Both the position numbers and the translations under genes were made by a program. A DNA stretch of 26,431 nt from assembly GCA_045644605.1 (NCBI GenBank), contig JAZRHB010000023.1:1-26431 (forward strand), written 5' to 3'. This DNA is from RGIG4103 sp045644605. GTDB lineage: Bacteria; Bacillota; Clostridia; RUG12999. Below the pieces are notes generated by a model that was given only the letters and a program-made list of their open reading frames with translations, made no database searches and had not been told where the DNA came from. Below, piece after piece: positions 9,031-16,051 of the stretch. Within the stretch, counting starts at the first letter, position 1. Each line of letters opens with the position of its first letter.

Positions 9031-9048
9031 GTAAAGGAGAAAAAAATT

Positions 9049-10083
9049 ATGGAAATGACCTTCAGATGGTACGGCGACAGCGATCCCGTTACCTTGGACA
9101 AAATCAGACAGATACCCGGTGTAACAGGTATTGTATCGGCTATTTATGACATTCCTGTTGGGGAAGCATGGCCGATGGACAAAATCCTTGAACTCAAGAA
9201 AAAAATTGAGGATAAAGGACTTAACCTTTCAGTAATTGAAAGCGTTCCTGTACACGAAGATATCAAACTTGGCAAACCGTCAAGAGACAGAATGATTGAC
9301 AACTACTGCACAACACTCCGTAACCTTGCTGCAGCAGGCGTAAATGTTGTTTGCTACAACTTTATGCCCGTGTTTGACTGGACACGTTCAGAACTTGACC
9401 ACGAACTTGCAGATGGTTCAAACGCGCTTATCTACGTTAAAGAACAGGTAGATAAAATGGACCCCATCAGCGGTGAGCTTTCACTTCCGGGTTGGGATTC
9501 CAGCTACACAAAAGAAAGCCTTAAAGCAGTATTTGACGAATATGCTAACATTACTGAAGAAGATTTGTGGAACAACCTCAAATACTTCCTTGAAAGAGTA
9601 ATTAAAGTAGCGGAAGAAGTTAAAGTTAAAATGGCAATACATCCGGACGACCCGCCGTGGCCGATTTTCGGACTTCCAAGAATTATCACAAGCAAAGAAA
9701 ACCTTGAAAGATTCTGCAAACTTGTTGACAGCCCGTACAACGGAATCACACTTTGCAGCGGTTCTCTTGGCGTAACAAAAGAAAACGACATTCCCGATAT
9801 GGTAAGATATTTCGGTAAAATGGGCAGAATTCACTTCGGTCACTGCCGTAACATCCTTATCACAGAAGAAGGTTCATTTGAAGAATCCGCACACCTTTCA
9901 AGCAAAGGTTCACTTGATATGCGCGAAATTATGAAAGCATATAAAGAAATCGGATTTGATGGTCCTATCCGTCCTGACCATGGTCGTATGATCTGGGGCG
10001 AAACAGGAAAACCGGGTTACGGTCTTTATGACAGAGCACTCGGTGCAGTATATCTCAACGGACTTTGGGAAGGTCTTGAATAA
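9049..10083 (+). CDS. uxuA: Mannonate dehydratase
   Basis: Dehydrates D-mannonate to 2-keto-3-deoxygluconate, the last step specific to the glucuronate branch. The 344-residue TIM-barrel protein begins MEMTFRWYGDSDPVTLDKIRQIPG and has the family motifs GIVSAIYDIPVGEAWP, MAIHPDDPPWPIFGLPRI (metal ligand His), CSGSLGV, RIHFGHCRN and PIRPDHGRMIWGE. An AAAGGAG site precedes the ATG. It is the last gene of this operon, with a terminator about 85 nt after the stop. The reductase that would supply mannonate (UxuB) is not in the window. Confidence 0.96.
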   Translation: MEMTFRWYGDSDPVTLDKIRQIPGVTGIVSAIYDIPVGEAWPMDKILELKKKIEDKGLNLSVIESVPVHEDIKLGKPSRDRMIDNYCTTLRNLAAAGVNVVCYNFMPVFDWTRSELDHELADGSNALIYVKEQVDKMDPISGELSLPGWDSSYTKESLKAVFDEYANITEEDLWNNLKYFLERVIKVAEEVKVKMAIHPDDPPWPIFGLPRIITSKENLERFCKLVDSPYNGITLCSGSLGVTKENDIPDMVRYFGKMGRIHFGHCRNILITEEGSFEESAHLSSKGSLDMREIMKAYKEIGFDGPIRPDHGRMIWGETGKPGYGLYDRALGAVYLNGLWEGLE

Positions 10084-10167
10084 ACGAGAAATACATATGA
10101 ACATATAGGGGCTTGTGTATGTCGCTATGGTAGCGGTAAACGGCAGTCTCAAATATAAAGAAACAAC

Positions 10168-10205
10168 CTTGCCTGCGAAATTTTTTGCGGGCAAGTCTTA
10201 TTCTT
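10168..10205 (+). terminator. Terminator after uxuA
   Basis: CTTGCCTGC (10168-10176), loop GAAATTTTTT, GCGGGCAAG (10187-10195) with one G-U pair, then TCTTATTCTTT. The rest of 10084-10277 contains a small stem CGCTA/TAGCG near 10123-10135 but no convincing gene. Confidence 0.72.
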
Positions 10206-10277
10206 TGAGGAATAGAACAACTACTCTAGACATGACCTTTGAGTATGATAGGATGCTTATAATGTAATAAAAAACAT

Positions 10278-10306
10278 TTGACGATAACGTAAAAATGTTG
10301 TAAAAT
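10278..10306 (+). promoter_or_regulatory. Sigma-A promoter of nfnAB
   Basis: TTGACG at 10278-10283, a 17-nt spacer, and TAAAAT at 10301-10306, about 30 nt ahead of the chosen nfnA start. It separates nfnAB from the uronate operon upstream. Confidence 0.8.
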
Positions 10307-10338
10307 AAAAAGCAAGTAAAACAGAGAGAATGGTTTAT

Positions 10339-11181
10339 ATGTATAAAATAGTTAAAAAGAAAATTCTTAATGATACAGTTACATTAATGGAAATTGATGC
10401 TCCGGCAGTAGCAAAAAAAGCCCAGCCCGGTCAGTTCATCATACTCCGCGTAAATGAAACGGGGGAAAGAATACCTCTTACCATTGCGGATTTTGATGCG
10501 CAAAAAGGAACGGTTACAATAATATTCCAGATAGTAGGAAAAACAACATCTCTTCTTAACGCTTTAAGCGAGGGAGAATATATACTTGATTTTGTAGGTC
10601 CGCTCGGTACACCATCCGAACTTGAAGGACTTAAAAAAGTTGCCGTAATCGGTGGCGGACTTGGTACTGCCATTGCATATCCGCAGGCAAAAGCACTTGT
10701 AAATCTTGGCGCAGAAGCGCACCTTATCGCAGGATTCAGAAATAAAGACCTTATTATACTTGAAGAAGAAATGAAAGCCGTTTCTGATAAAACCGTTATT
10801 GTAACAGATGATGGCTCAAACGGACATAAAGGCTTTGTTACAAATGCGCTTGATGACCTTATTGCAGAAGGTAACGACTATGATATGGTAATTGCAATAG
10901 GTCCGCTTATGATGATGCGAGCGGTTTGCAATTTAACCAAAGAAAAGAATATAAAAACCATAGTAAGTATGAACCCCGTAATGATTGACGGCACAGGAAT
11001 GTGCGGATGCTGCAGACTTACCGTAGGTGGCGAAACAAAATTTGCATGTATTGACGGCCCCGATTTTGACGGGCACCAGGTTGATTTTGAAGAAGCAATA
11101 AGAAGAAGCAGAATGTTTAAAGCCGAAGAACAAACATCAAGGGATGAACATTGTAACCTTATGAAAAAGGAGGTTAAATGA
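10339..11181 (+). CDS. nfnA: NfnA: FAD/[2Fe-2S] subunit of ferredoxin-NADP+ transhydrogenase
   Basis: Small subunit of the electron-bifurcating NADH-dependent reduced ferredoxin:NADP+ oxidoreductase, which balances NADH, NADPH and ferredoxin in anaerobes. The 280-residue protein has an FAD domain (PGQFIILRVNETGERIPLTIAD, about 30-51), an NAD-binding segment (VAVIGGGLGTAIAYPQA, about 101-117) and a C-terminal cluster site GTGMCGCCRLTVGG...CIDGPDFDGH (Cys222, 224, 225, 237). ATG 10330 is also in frame, but the AGAGAGA site at 10322-10328 suits ATG 10339. It overlaps or abuts nfnB. Proteins of this family were once labelled sulfide dehydrogenase or dihydroorotate dehydrogenase subunit B; pairing with the GltA-like nfnB supports NfnA. 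Confidence 0.9.
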   Translation: MYKIVKKKILNDTVTLMEIDAPAVAKKAQPGQFIILRVNETGERIPLTIADFDAQKGTVTIIFQIVGKTTSLLNALSEGEYILDFVGPLGTPSELEGLKKVAVIGGGLGTAIAYPQAKALVNLGAEAHLIAGFRNKDLIILEEEMKAVSDKTVIVTDDGSNGHKGFVTNALDDLIAEGNDYDMVIAIGPLMMMRAVCNLTKEKNIKTIVSMNPVMIDGTGMCGCCRLTVGGETKFACIDGPDFDGHQVDFEEAIRRSRMFKAEEQTSRDEHCNLMKKEVK

Positions 11182-12575
11182 TTATGCCTAATATGTCTTT
11201 AAACAAAGTAACAATGCCGGAACAAAACCCGACAGTACGTAACAAAAACTTTGAAGAGGTTTCTTGCGGCTATACAAAAGAAATGGCAATAGAAGAGGCG
11301 GAAAGATGCCTTAACTGTAAAAATCCAAAATGCGTGGAAGGATGTCCCGTAAACGTAAAAATCCCTGATTTTATAACTAAAATCAAATCGGGAGATTTTG
11401 ACGGTGCATACGATGTGATTACAGATACAAACTCACTTCCGGCAATCTGCGGAAGGGTTTGCCCGCAGGAAAATCAGTGCGAAGGTAAATGTGTAAGGGG
11501 AATAAAAGGCGAGCCGGTGGCAATCGGCAGACTTGAACGTTTTGTTGCTGATTATAAAATGAAAAAAGGCGATAAAAAAGTTCCCGAAATTACTAAAAAC
11601 GGACACAAGGTTGCTGTAATAGGTGCAGGTCCCGCAGGTCTTTCCTGTGCGGGCGACCTTGCGAAAATAGGATATGACGTAACCGTTTTTGAAGCATTTC
11701 ATACACCCGGTGGCGTTCTTATGTACGGAATTCCACAATTCAGACTTCCGAAAGAAATTGTGCAAAAAGAAATAGATTTCTTAAAAGAACTTGGTGTTGA
11801 AATTAGAACAAATTCCGTTGTGGGAAGAATTGTTTCTGTTGACGAGCTGTTTGAAGAAGGGTACAAAGCAGTATTCATAGGCAGCGGTGCAGGACTTCCG
11901 TCGTTTATGAAAATAGAAGGCGAAAACCTAAACGGCGTATATTCCGCAAACGAATTTTTAACACGAATAAACCTTATGAAAGCATATAAATTTCCGGAAT
12001 ATGACACTCCGGTAAGAATAGGCAAAAACGTGGCGGTACTTGGCGGCGGTAACGTTGCAATGGATGCGGCGCGCTCGGCAAAACGTCTTGGTGCGGAAAA
12101 TGTGTATATCGTATACAGACGTAGCGAGGAAGAAATGCCGGCACGAAAAGAAGAGGTGCACCACGCAAAAGAAGAAGAAATTGAGTTTTTGCTTCTTACA
12201 AACCCAACACGTATTATTGATGACGGCGAGGGCGGCATAAGTGGTATGGAATGTGTTAAAATGCAGCTCGGCGAGCCGGACGTTTCGGGCAGAAGACGTC
12301 CCGAAAAAATAGAAAATTCAGAATTTATTCTTAATGTTGATACGGTAGTTGTTGCAATAGGGCAGTCGCCGAATCCGCTTATAAAGAAAACCACCCCGAA
12401 CCTTGAAACAAAAACCTGGGGTGGTATAGTGGTGGATGAAACAACCGGTGCAACATCAATAAAGGGTGTGTATGCCGGCGGTGATGCCGTAACCGGTGCG
12501 GCAACGGTTATTCTCGCAATGGGAAGCGGAAAAACTGCCGCAAAATCAATTGACGAATATATTAAAAGTCTATAA
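11178..12575 (+). CDS. nfnB: NfnB: GltD-like large subunit of ferredoxin-NADP+ transhydrogenase
   Basis: Large subunit of NfnAB, holding FAD (the bifurcating flavin in characterised enzymes), two [4Fe-4S] clusters and the NADP(H) site. The 465-residue protein resembles the glutamate synthase small subunit. N-terminal cluster cysteines are 44, 47, 52, 56 (CLNCKNPKCVEGCPV) and 91, 95, 101, 105 (CGRVCPQENQCEGKC). The FAD fold is VAVIGAGPAGLSCAG (145-159), the NADP fold VAVLGGGNVAMDAARSAKRLGA, and the C-terminal FAD motif YAGGDAVTGAATVILAMGSGK. AAGGAGG at 11167-11173 allows ATG 11178 (4-nt overlap with nfnA) or ATG 11184; the choice is open. No large gltB lies nearby, so it is not a glutamate synthase subunit by context. 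Confidence 0.91.
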   Translation: MIMPNMSLNKVTMPEQNPTVRNKNFEEVSCGYTKEMAIEEAERCLNCKNPKCVEGCPVNVKIPDFITKIKSGDFDGAYDVITDTNSLPAICGRVCPQENQCEGKCVRGIKGEPVAIGRLERFVADYKMKKGDKKVPEITKNGHKVAVIGAGPAGLSCAGDLAKIGYDVTVFEAFHTPGGVLMYGIPQFRLPKEIVQKEIDFLKELGVEIRTNSVVGRIVSVDELFEEGYKAVFIGSGAGLPSFMKIEGENLNGVYSANEFLTRINLMKAYKFPEYDTPVRIGKNVAVLGGGNVAMDAARSAKRLGAENVYIVYRRSEEEMPARKEEVHHAKEEEIEFLLLTNPTRIIDDGEGGISGMECVKMQLGEPDVSGRRRPEKIENSEFILNVDTVVVAIGQSPNPLIKKTTPNLETKTWGGIVVDETTGATSIKGVYAGGDAVTGAATVILAMGSGKTAAKSIDEYIKSL

Positions 12576-12610
12576 TAAAAAAGCTTCAGCATAGCGCTGA
12601 AGCCTTTTTA
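12572..12610. terminator. Bidirectional terminator between nfnB and the DeoR gene
   Basis: A perfect stem GCTTCAGC/GCTGAAGC (12583-12590 with 12596-12603) has CCTTTTTA on the plus side and a T-run on the minus side. It serves both converging genes. Confidence 0.88.
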
Positions 12611-12612
12611 TG

Positions 12613-13369
12613 TTAAATTATAACAACGTTTTTCTTTTTTATATCCTTTTTTAGCGTTTCAGGGATATCTTTGTTTGTAGCAATATAATCCGCAACATCA
12701 ATTCCTGCAATTTTGGTAAATGCAGTGCGGTTGAATTTGGAAAAATCGGCGGCAACAATTTTTGTATTTGCCTGCAGGAGCATAATGCGGTCAATCTCTG
12801 CTTCCTTGTCATAATATGTAGAAAACCCGGTTTTCTTATCAATACCATCAACCGAAAGGACAAGCTTGTCGGCGTGGTAATTCTTAAGCTGAGTGCACGC
12901 ATCCGTGCCAAAAGTAAACTGATATTTTGAATTGGTTTGTCCGCCCAGAAGCACAATATTGAAATTCGGTATTTCTGCCGCTTCAAGAGCAATGGCAATT
13001 GAATTTGTCACAATATTAAGATTAAAATTCCGGGGCAAACTGCGGAACACCAAAAGGGTGGTAGTTCCGGCATTAAACATAACAGTATCGTTATTTTCAA
13101 TCATTCCGGCAATCTTTTTTGCAATAACAAGTTTTTCTGCCTGATTTGTATCAAGACGCTGGTTTAAGTTCATGCTGTAATATGGTTTGTGTGAACTTGC
13201 CGCGCCGCCGTGCACACGGGTCAGAAGACCTTTATATTCCATATTGGCAAGGTCGCTTCTTATTGTAACTTCAGAAATATTAAACAGTTTGCTCACTGCG
13301 GCAACTCTTACACTGCCGTCACGATTAATAAGTTCAAGTATTTTTTTGTTTTCTTTCTTCTGCGGTCAT
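12613..13369 (-). CDS. DeoR/GlpR-family sugar regulator, N-terminus frameshifted
   Basis: DeoR-type repressors bind DNA with an N-terminal winged helix and sense sugar phosphates with a C-terminal domain. The natural start is ATG at 13369, 7 nt after AGGAGA, giving MTAEERKQK. A run of seven A (13341-13347 on the minus strand) then shifts the frame into a stop; with six A the protein continues ILELINRDGSVRVAAVSKLFNISEVTIRSDL to full length, about 251 residues, the family norm. The surviving long frame (12613-13296) would start at a GTG that is an internal valine and would lack the first part of the DNA-binding domain. Its C-terminal sensor looks intact (MFNAGTTTLLVFRSLP, GGQTNSKYQFTFG, VDGIDKKTGFSTY). 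It is either a real loss of function or a homopolymer sequencing error. Confidence 0.85.
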
Positions 13370-13407
13370 ATCAATTCTCCTTTATTATGCTCCACTCGCA
13401 TAAGCTA

Positions 13408-13436
13408 ATTATATAATACCTTTTATTTTTTGTCAA
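13408..13436 (-). promoter_or_regulatory. Consensus sigma-A promoter for the DeoR gene
   Basis: On the minus strand TTGACA (13436-13431), a 17-nt spacer, then TATAAT (13413-13408). Both boxes are perfect consensus. The start codon is about 40 nt downstream. Confidence 0.85.
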
Positions 13437-13447
13437 TGTATTGACAA
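13430..13447. promoter_or_regulatory. 18-bp palindrome covering both divergent -35 boxes
   Basis: TTGTCAATGTATTGACAA is a perfect 8-2-8 inverted repeat. Its arms contain the -35 hexamers of the minus-strand promoter and of the plus-strand promoter. A protein bound here would block both promoters at once; the DeoR protein is the obvious candidate, by inference only. Confidence 0.5.
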
Positions 13448-13469
13448 TTTTGGCCCGTAATGTTATAAT
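13441..13469 (+). promoter_or_regulatory. Consensus sigma-A promoter for the ygjV-like gene
   Basis: TTGACA at 13441-13446, a 17-nt spacer, then TATAAT at 13464-13469: a perfect consensus promoter. It lies 24 nt ahead of the ATG at 13493 and probably also serves the MFS gene downstream. Confidence 0.85.
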
Positions 13470-13492
13470 ACCATTTTGAAAGGGAGAATAAT

Positions 13493-13867
13493 ATGCAAAT
13501 TTTAATACGGGTTTTCGGGATAATCGGTATTATACTTTGTATAATTCCGTTTCAGTTTAAAAAATATAAAAACATAATTTTATGTAAAATGGTGTCGGAA
13601 CTCTCGTTTGGCGTGCAGTATCTTCTAATGGGTCTTGTGGGAACCCCTGGTGCATATACGGGCGTACTTATTGATGGGGTAAGCGGCGGCAGAAACTTTT
13701 TGTATCATAAGCTTAACGAAAAAGGAAAATTAACTGCGTGCAAGAAGCCGCGCAAAGCAGACAATTCTTATTCAGCTTGCGTGTTATACGCTCGGATATC
13801 TGCCAACAGAAAAAGCCGAAAAGGGAAGCTACTACAGCGCTTATGTTTCAAGCGGTTATGTGGGTAA
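13493..13867 (+). CDS. YgjV-like membrane protein, 3' truncated and fused out of frame
   Basis: About the first 80 residues (FGIIGIILCIIPFQFKKYKN...SELSFGVQYLLMGLVGTPGAYTGVLIDGVSGGRNFLYHKL) resemble the start of the YgjV-type inner-membrane family, with three hydrophobic segments. Homologues usually continue with more membrane helices. Here, after NEKGK (about 13730), the frame reads a basic, non-hydrophobic tail to a stop at 13867. The same DNA read in another frame encodes a protein-like C-terminus of a different family. So the gene is probably a 5' remnant joined to foreign 3' sequence by a deletion. It has a GGGAG ribosome site and a perfect promoter, so it could still be expressed as a short membrane protein. 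Confidence 0.6.
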   Translation: MQILIRVFGIIGIILCIIPFQFKKYKNIILCKMVSELSFGVQYLLMGLVGTPGAYTGVLIDGVSGGRNFLYHKLNEKGKLTACKKPRKADNSYSACVLYARISANRKSRKGKLLQRLCFKRLCG

Positions 13868-13925
13868 CGAGGGCGGCGACCTGCTTGTAAGAAAAACTGT
13901 AGAAGAAATCAACAAAATGTGGTAA
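13734..13925 (+). pseudogene. 3' remnant of a probable ceramidase-family gene
   Basis: Read in the frame with codons starting at 13734, this stretch gives about 63 residues ending at TAA 13923-13925. It includes RSRAKQTILIQLACYTLGYLP, TEKAEKGSYYSAYVSSGY and DLLVRKTVEEINKMW. The pattern of a beta strand, a GYLPT-KA motif and a closing helix resembles the C-terminus of bacterial neutral/alkaline ceramidase-like proteins; this is a recollection of the family, not a search result. A stop at 13731 closes the frame upstream and no start or ribosome site is present. It overlaps the aberrant tail of the ygjV-like frame, marking a deletion junction near 13725-13740. Confidence 0.45.
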
Positions 13926-13940
13926 AAGCTGGGGATATAA

Positions 13941-15212
13941 ATGGAAAAAACACTTAAAAACAAGAAAATAAGCTTACTTCTTTTTCTTCTTGTATGGACA
14001 ACCTATGTGCTTGTGGCAATGGCAAGAAATGCCGCAAGTGCGGCAATAGCGGCAATAGTAGCCGAAGGAACAATGACAAAATCGGCGGCAGGCCTTATCA
14101 CATCGGTATTCTATCTTGTATATGGTATACTGCAGATTCCGGGCGGTATGCTTGCCGATAAATATAAACCCGACAGGCTTATACTCATAGGACTTGTCGG
14201 TTCGGGAATTGCAAATCTGCTGACCGTTATCAACAGCTCATATCCTGTGATAATGGGTGCGTGGGTGTTAAATGCGCTGTCACAGTTTGCACTGTGGCCG
14301 TCAATAATCCGCATACTTTCGTCCGAGCTTGAAAAATCACATCGCAAAATGGGTATTTTTTATATATCACTTGCAACCTCGGTAGGAACATTTCTGTCTT
14401 ATGTGGTGGCAATAGCGGTAACACGGTGGCAGGATAATTTTACCTTTGGTGCAATAGTAATGCTTGTGTTTGCGGTTGTGTTTGCGGCAAGCTATAACAA
14501 AATCAGTAAGCATATGGTGCCCGATACGGAAGAAGCCGTAAAAATTGAAGAAAAAAAGCACGGGCTTACAAAATGGCAGATTATTCTTGGCAGCGGGCTT
14601 CTTCTTATACTGCCCGTAAATCTTGTAAGAGAGATTGTCAGCACGGGACTTCGCCAATATGCACCGGTAATGTTTATGGAAACATATGAAACAATTTCAG
14701 CGGCAATAGGAAACAGCTTCAATCTTATCATTATATTGTCGGGAGTGGCAGGTGTTTTCCTTGTAAGAGGAGTGTTATACCCAAAACTCATAAAAGGCGA
14801 GCTTGCGGGCTGGCTTTTGTGTTTTGGTATAACAGTTCCGGTTACACTCCTTACTCTTCTTATAGGCAAGATAAATGTGGCAATTATTGTTGTATTTTTC
14901 TCGGTAATCTATGCTTTTGTCAGCGCGGCATTCTTCTTTTTGAATGCGTGGATACAAAAGTTTCATAAATACGGATGCGAGGGTACGGTTGCAGGGATTA
15001 TAAATGTCTTTGCGTGTATAGGTATTGTAATTGCAAGCTATGGATTTGGCGCACTTGCCGAAATAACAGGTAACTGGTACAGTACAATATGGGTATGGAT
15101 AATACTTCTTATATTAAGCATAGCATTAATAGCTGCAGCTGCAAGTATGTGGCGCAGGTTTAATAAAGCAAACGAAACAAAAAGAGAAAATGGGAATGCT
15201 CAAAAACTTTAA
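13941..15212 (+). CDS. Major facilitator superfamily transporter
   Basis: A 423-residue integral membrane protein with about 12 hydrophobic segments in two halves separated by a charged loop (about residues 195-215, KISKHMVPDTEEAVKIEEKKHG). Between helices 2 and 3 it has the MFS signature region GGMLADKYKPDRLI. The overall look is that of the anion/organophosphate-type MFS branch, which includes hexuronate and glycerol-3-phosphate carriers, but the substrate cannot be assigned from sequence. It lies 15 nt after the truncated genes and before a bidirectional terminator. Uronate uptake is an attractive guess from the surrounding uxa/uxu genes, but the direct neighbours upstream (DeoR, ygjV and ceramidase remnants) do not support it specifically. 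Confidence 0.85.
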   Translation: MEKTLKNKKISLLLFLLVWTTYVLVAMARNAASAAIAAIVAEGTMTKSAAGLITSVFYLVYGILQIPGGMLADKYKPDRLILIGLVGSGIANLLTVINSSYPVIMGAWVLNALSQFALWPSIIRILSSELEKSHRKMGIFYISLATSVGTFLSYVVAIAVTRWQDNFTFGAIVMLVFAVVFAASYNKISKHMVPDTEEAVKIEEKKHGLTKWQIILGSGLLLILPVNLVREIVSTGLRQYAPVMFMETYETISAAIGNSFNLIIILSGVAGVFLVRGVLYPKLIKGELAGWLLCFGITVPVTLLTLLIGKINVAIIVVFFSVIYAFVSAAFFFLNAWIQKFHKYGCEGTVAGIINVFACIGIVIASYGFGALAEITGNWYSTIWVWIILLILSIALIAAAASMWRRFNKANETKRENGNAQKL

Positions 15213-15261
15213 TATCAAACCGCTGCGATATTCTCGGAATAGAAATTATATAACTAAAAGT

Positions 15262-15295
15262 AAAAGACCGCCTGTACAGGCGGTCTTTTTTATGT
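15262..15295. terminator. Bidirectional terminator between the MFS gene and nagB-like gene
   Basis: A perfect 28-base palindrome spans 15262-15289 (GACCGCCTG/CAGGCGGTC core flanked by A4 and T4), followed by more T. It ends both converging transcripts. Confidence 0.9.
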
Positions 15296-15305
15296 ATGTA
15301 TCTTA

Positions 15306-16028
15306 TTAGAATACAAGTGATGCAGAATCTCTGTCAACATAAAGAACGAAGTCTTTGTGACCTTTCATTATTGTTGCGGGAACTGTGTTTGTTACATCAT
15401 TTTCAAGTGTAGCCTTGATTGCATTTGCTTTTACCTTGTAAGGTACGCAGGAAACAATCTTTTCACACTGGAGAATCTGATGAACTGTCATTGAAACAGC
15501 CTGTTTCGGAACATCGTCAACAGTTGCAAACCAGCCTTCGCCAACCTGCTGCTGTTTGCATGTGTCGTTAAGGTTAACAACAATGTAAGCTTCTTTTGTA
15601 TCGAAATCTGCCGGTGGGTCGTTGAATGCAATGTGAGCGTTTTCGCCGATACCGATAAGACCTACATCGATAGGAGCGCTTCTGAGTTCTTTTGTAAGAG
15701 CTGCAATTCCTTCAGGTGTACCGTCAACAAAATGAGCAGCTTTAAGTGTCGGGACATGAGCAACAAATTTTTCTTTTAAGTATTTTCTGAAGCTTGCAAT
15801 ATGTGTTTCGGGAAGATCAACATATTCATCAAGATGGAACATTTCAACCTTGCTCCAGTCAACGTCCTGTTTTACAAGGTTAGCAATTGTATCAAACTGG
15901 GAAGCTCCTGTTGATAAAACAATTCTTGCATTACCTTTTTTTGCAATAGCATCGTTTAAGATTTTTGCAGTATACTCCGCTGCAGAAGCACCAAGTGCCG
16001 CCGGATTTTCACAAATACGAATTTCCAT
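15306..16028 (-). CDS. NagB-like glucosamine-6-phosphate deaminase/isomerase family protein
   Basis: The NagB family interconverts glucosamine-6-phosphate and fructose-6-phosphate plus ammonia. The 240-residue protein has the phosphate loop LSTGAS (38-43), LDEY (66-69) with the catalytic-base Asp, HIASF (76-80), and GIGENAHIAFNDPP (126-139) with the ring-opening His132. In E. coli NagB the relay is Asp141-His143-Glu148; the matching residues here are Asn130-His132-Asp137, so this belongs to a variant subfamily whose activity may differ. It is the second gene of a minus-strand pair, 23 nt after the Gfo/Idh oxidoreductase, with AGGAG upstream of its ATG. Amino-sugar or related sugar-phosphate metabolism is likely, but the exact substrate is unproven. 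Confidence 0.85.
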   Translation of the reverse strand: MEIRICENPAALGASAAEYTAKILNDAIAKKGNARIVLSTGASQFDTIANLVKQDVDWSKVEMFHLDEYVDLPETHIASFRKYLKEKFVAHVPTLKAAHFVDGTPEGIAALTKELRSAPIDVGLIGIGENAHIAFNDPPADFDTKEAYIVVNLNDTCKQQQVGEGWFATVDDVPKQAVSMTVHQILQCEKIVSCVPYKVKANAIKATLENDVTNTVPATIMKGHKDFVLYVDRDSASLVF

Positions 16029-16051
16029 AAAAATTTATCTCCTTTATATTA

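Noticed and set aside
10084..10167. Possible small RNA or short gene after uxuA with a CGCTA/TAGCG stem
   Set aside because: The stem is only 5 bp, no promoter or conserved RNA motif is visible, and short frames here stop within a few codons.
11178..12575. Reading nfnB as the glutamate synthase small subunit
   Set aside because: The sequence family overlaps, but there is no large glutamate synthase gene and the preceding gene is the matching NfnA subunit.
11699..12592. A 297-residue open frame on the minus strand opposite nfnB
   Set aside because: The composition (serine, proline, isoleucine rich) is that of an antisense shadow, and nfnB on the plus strand has full family motifs.
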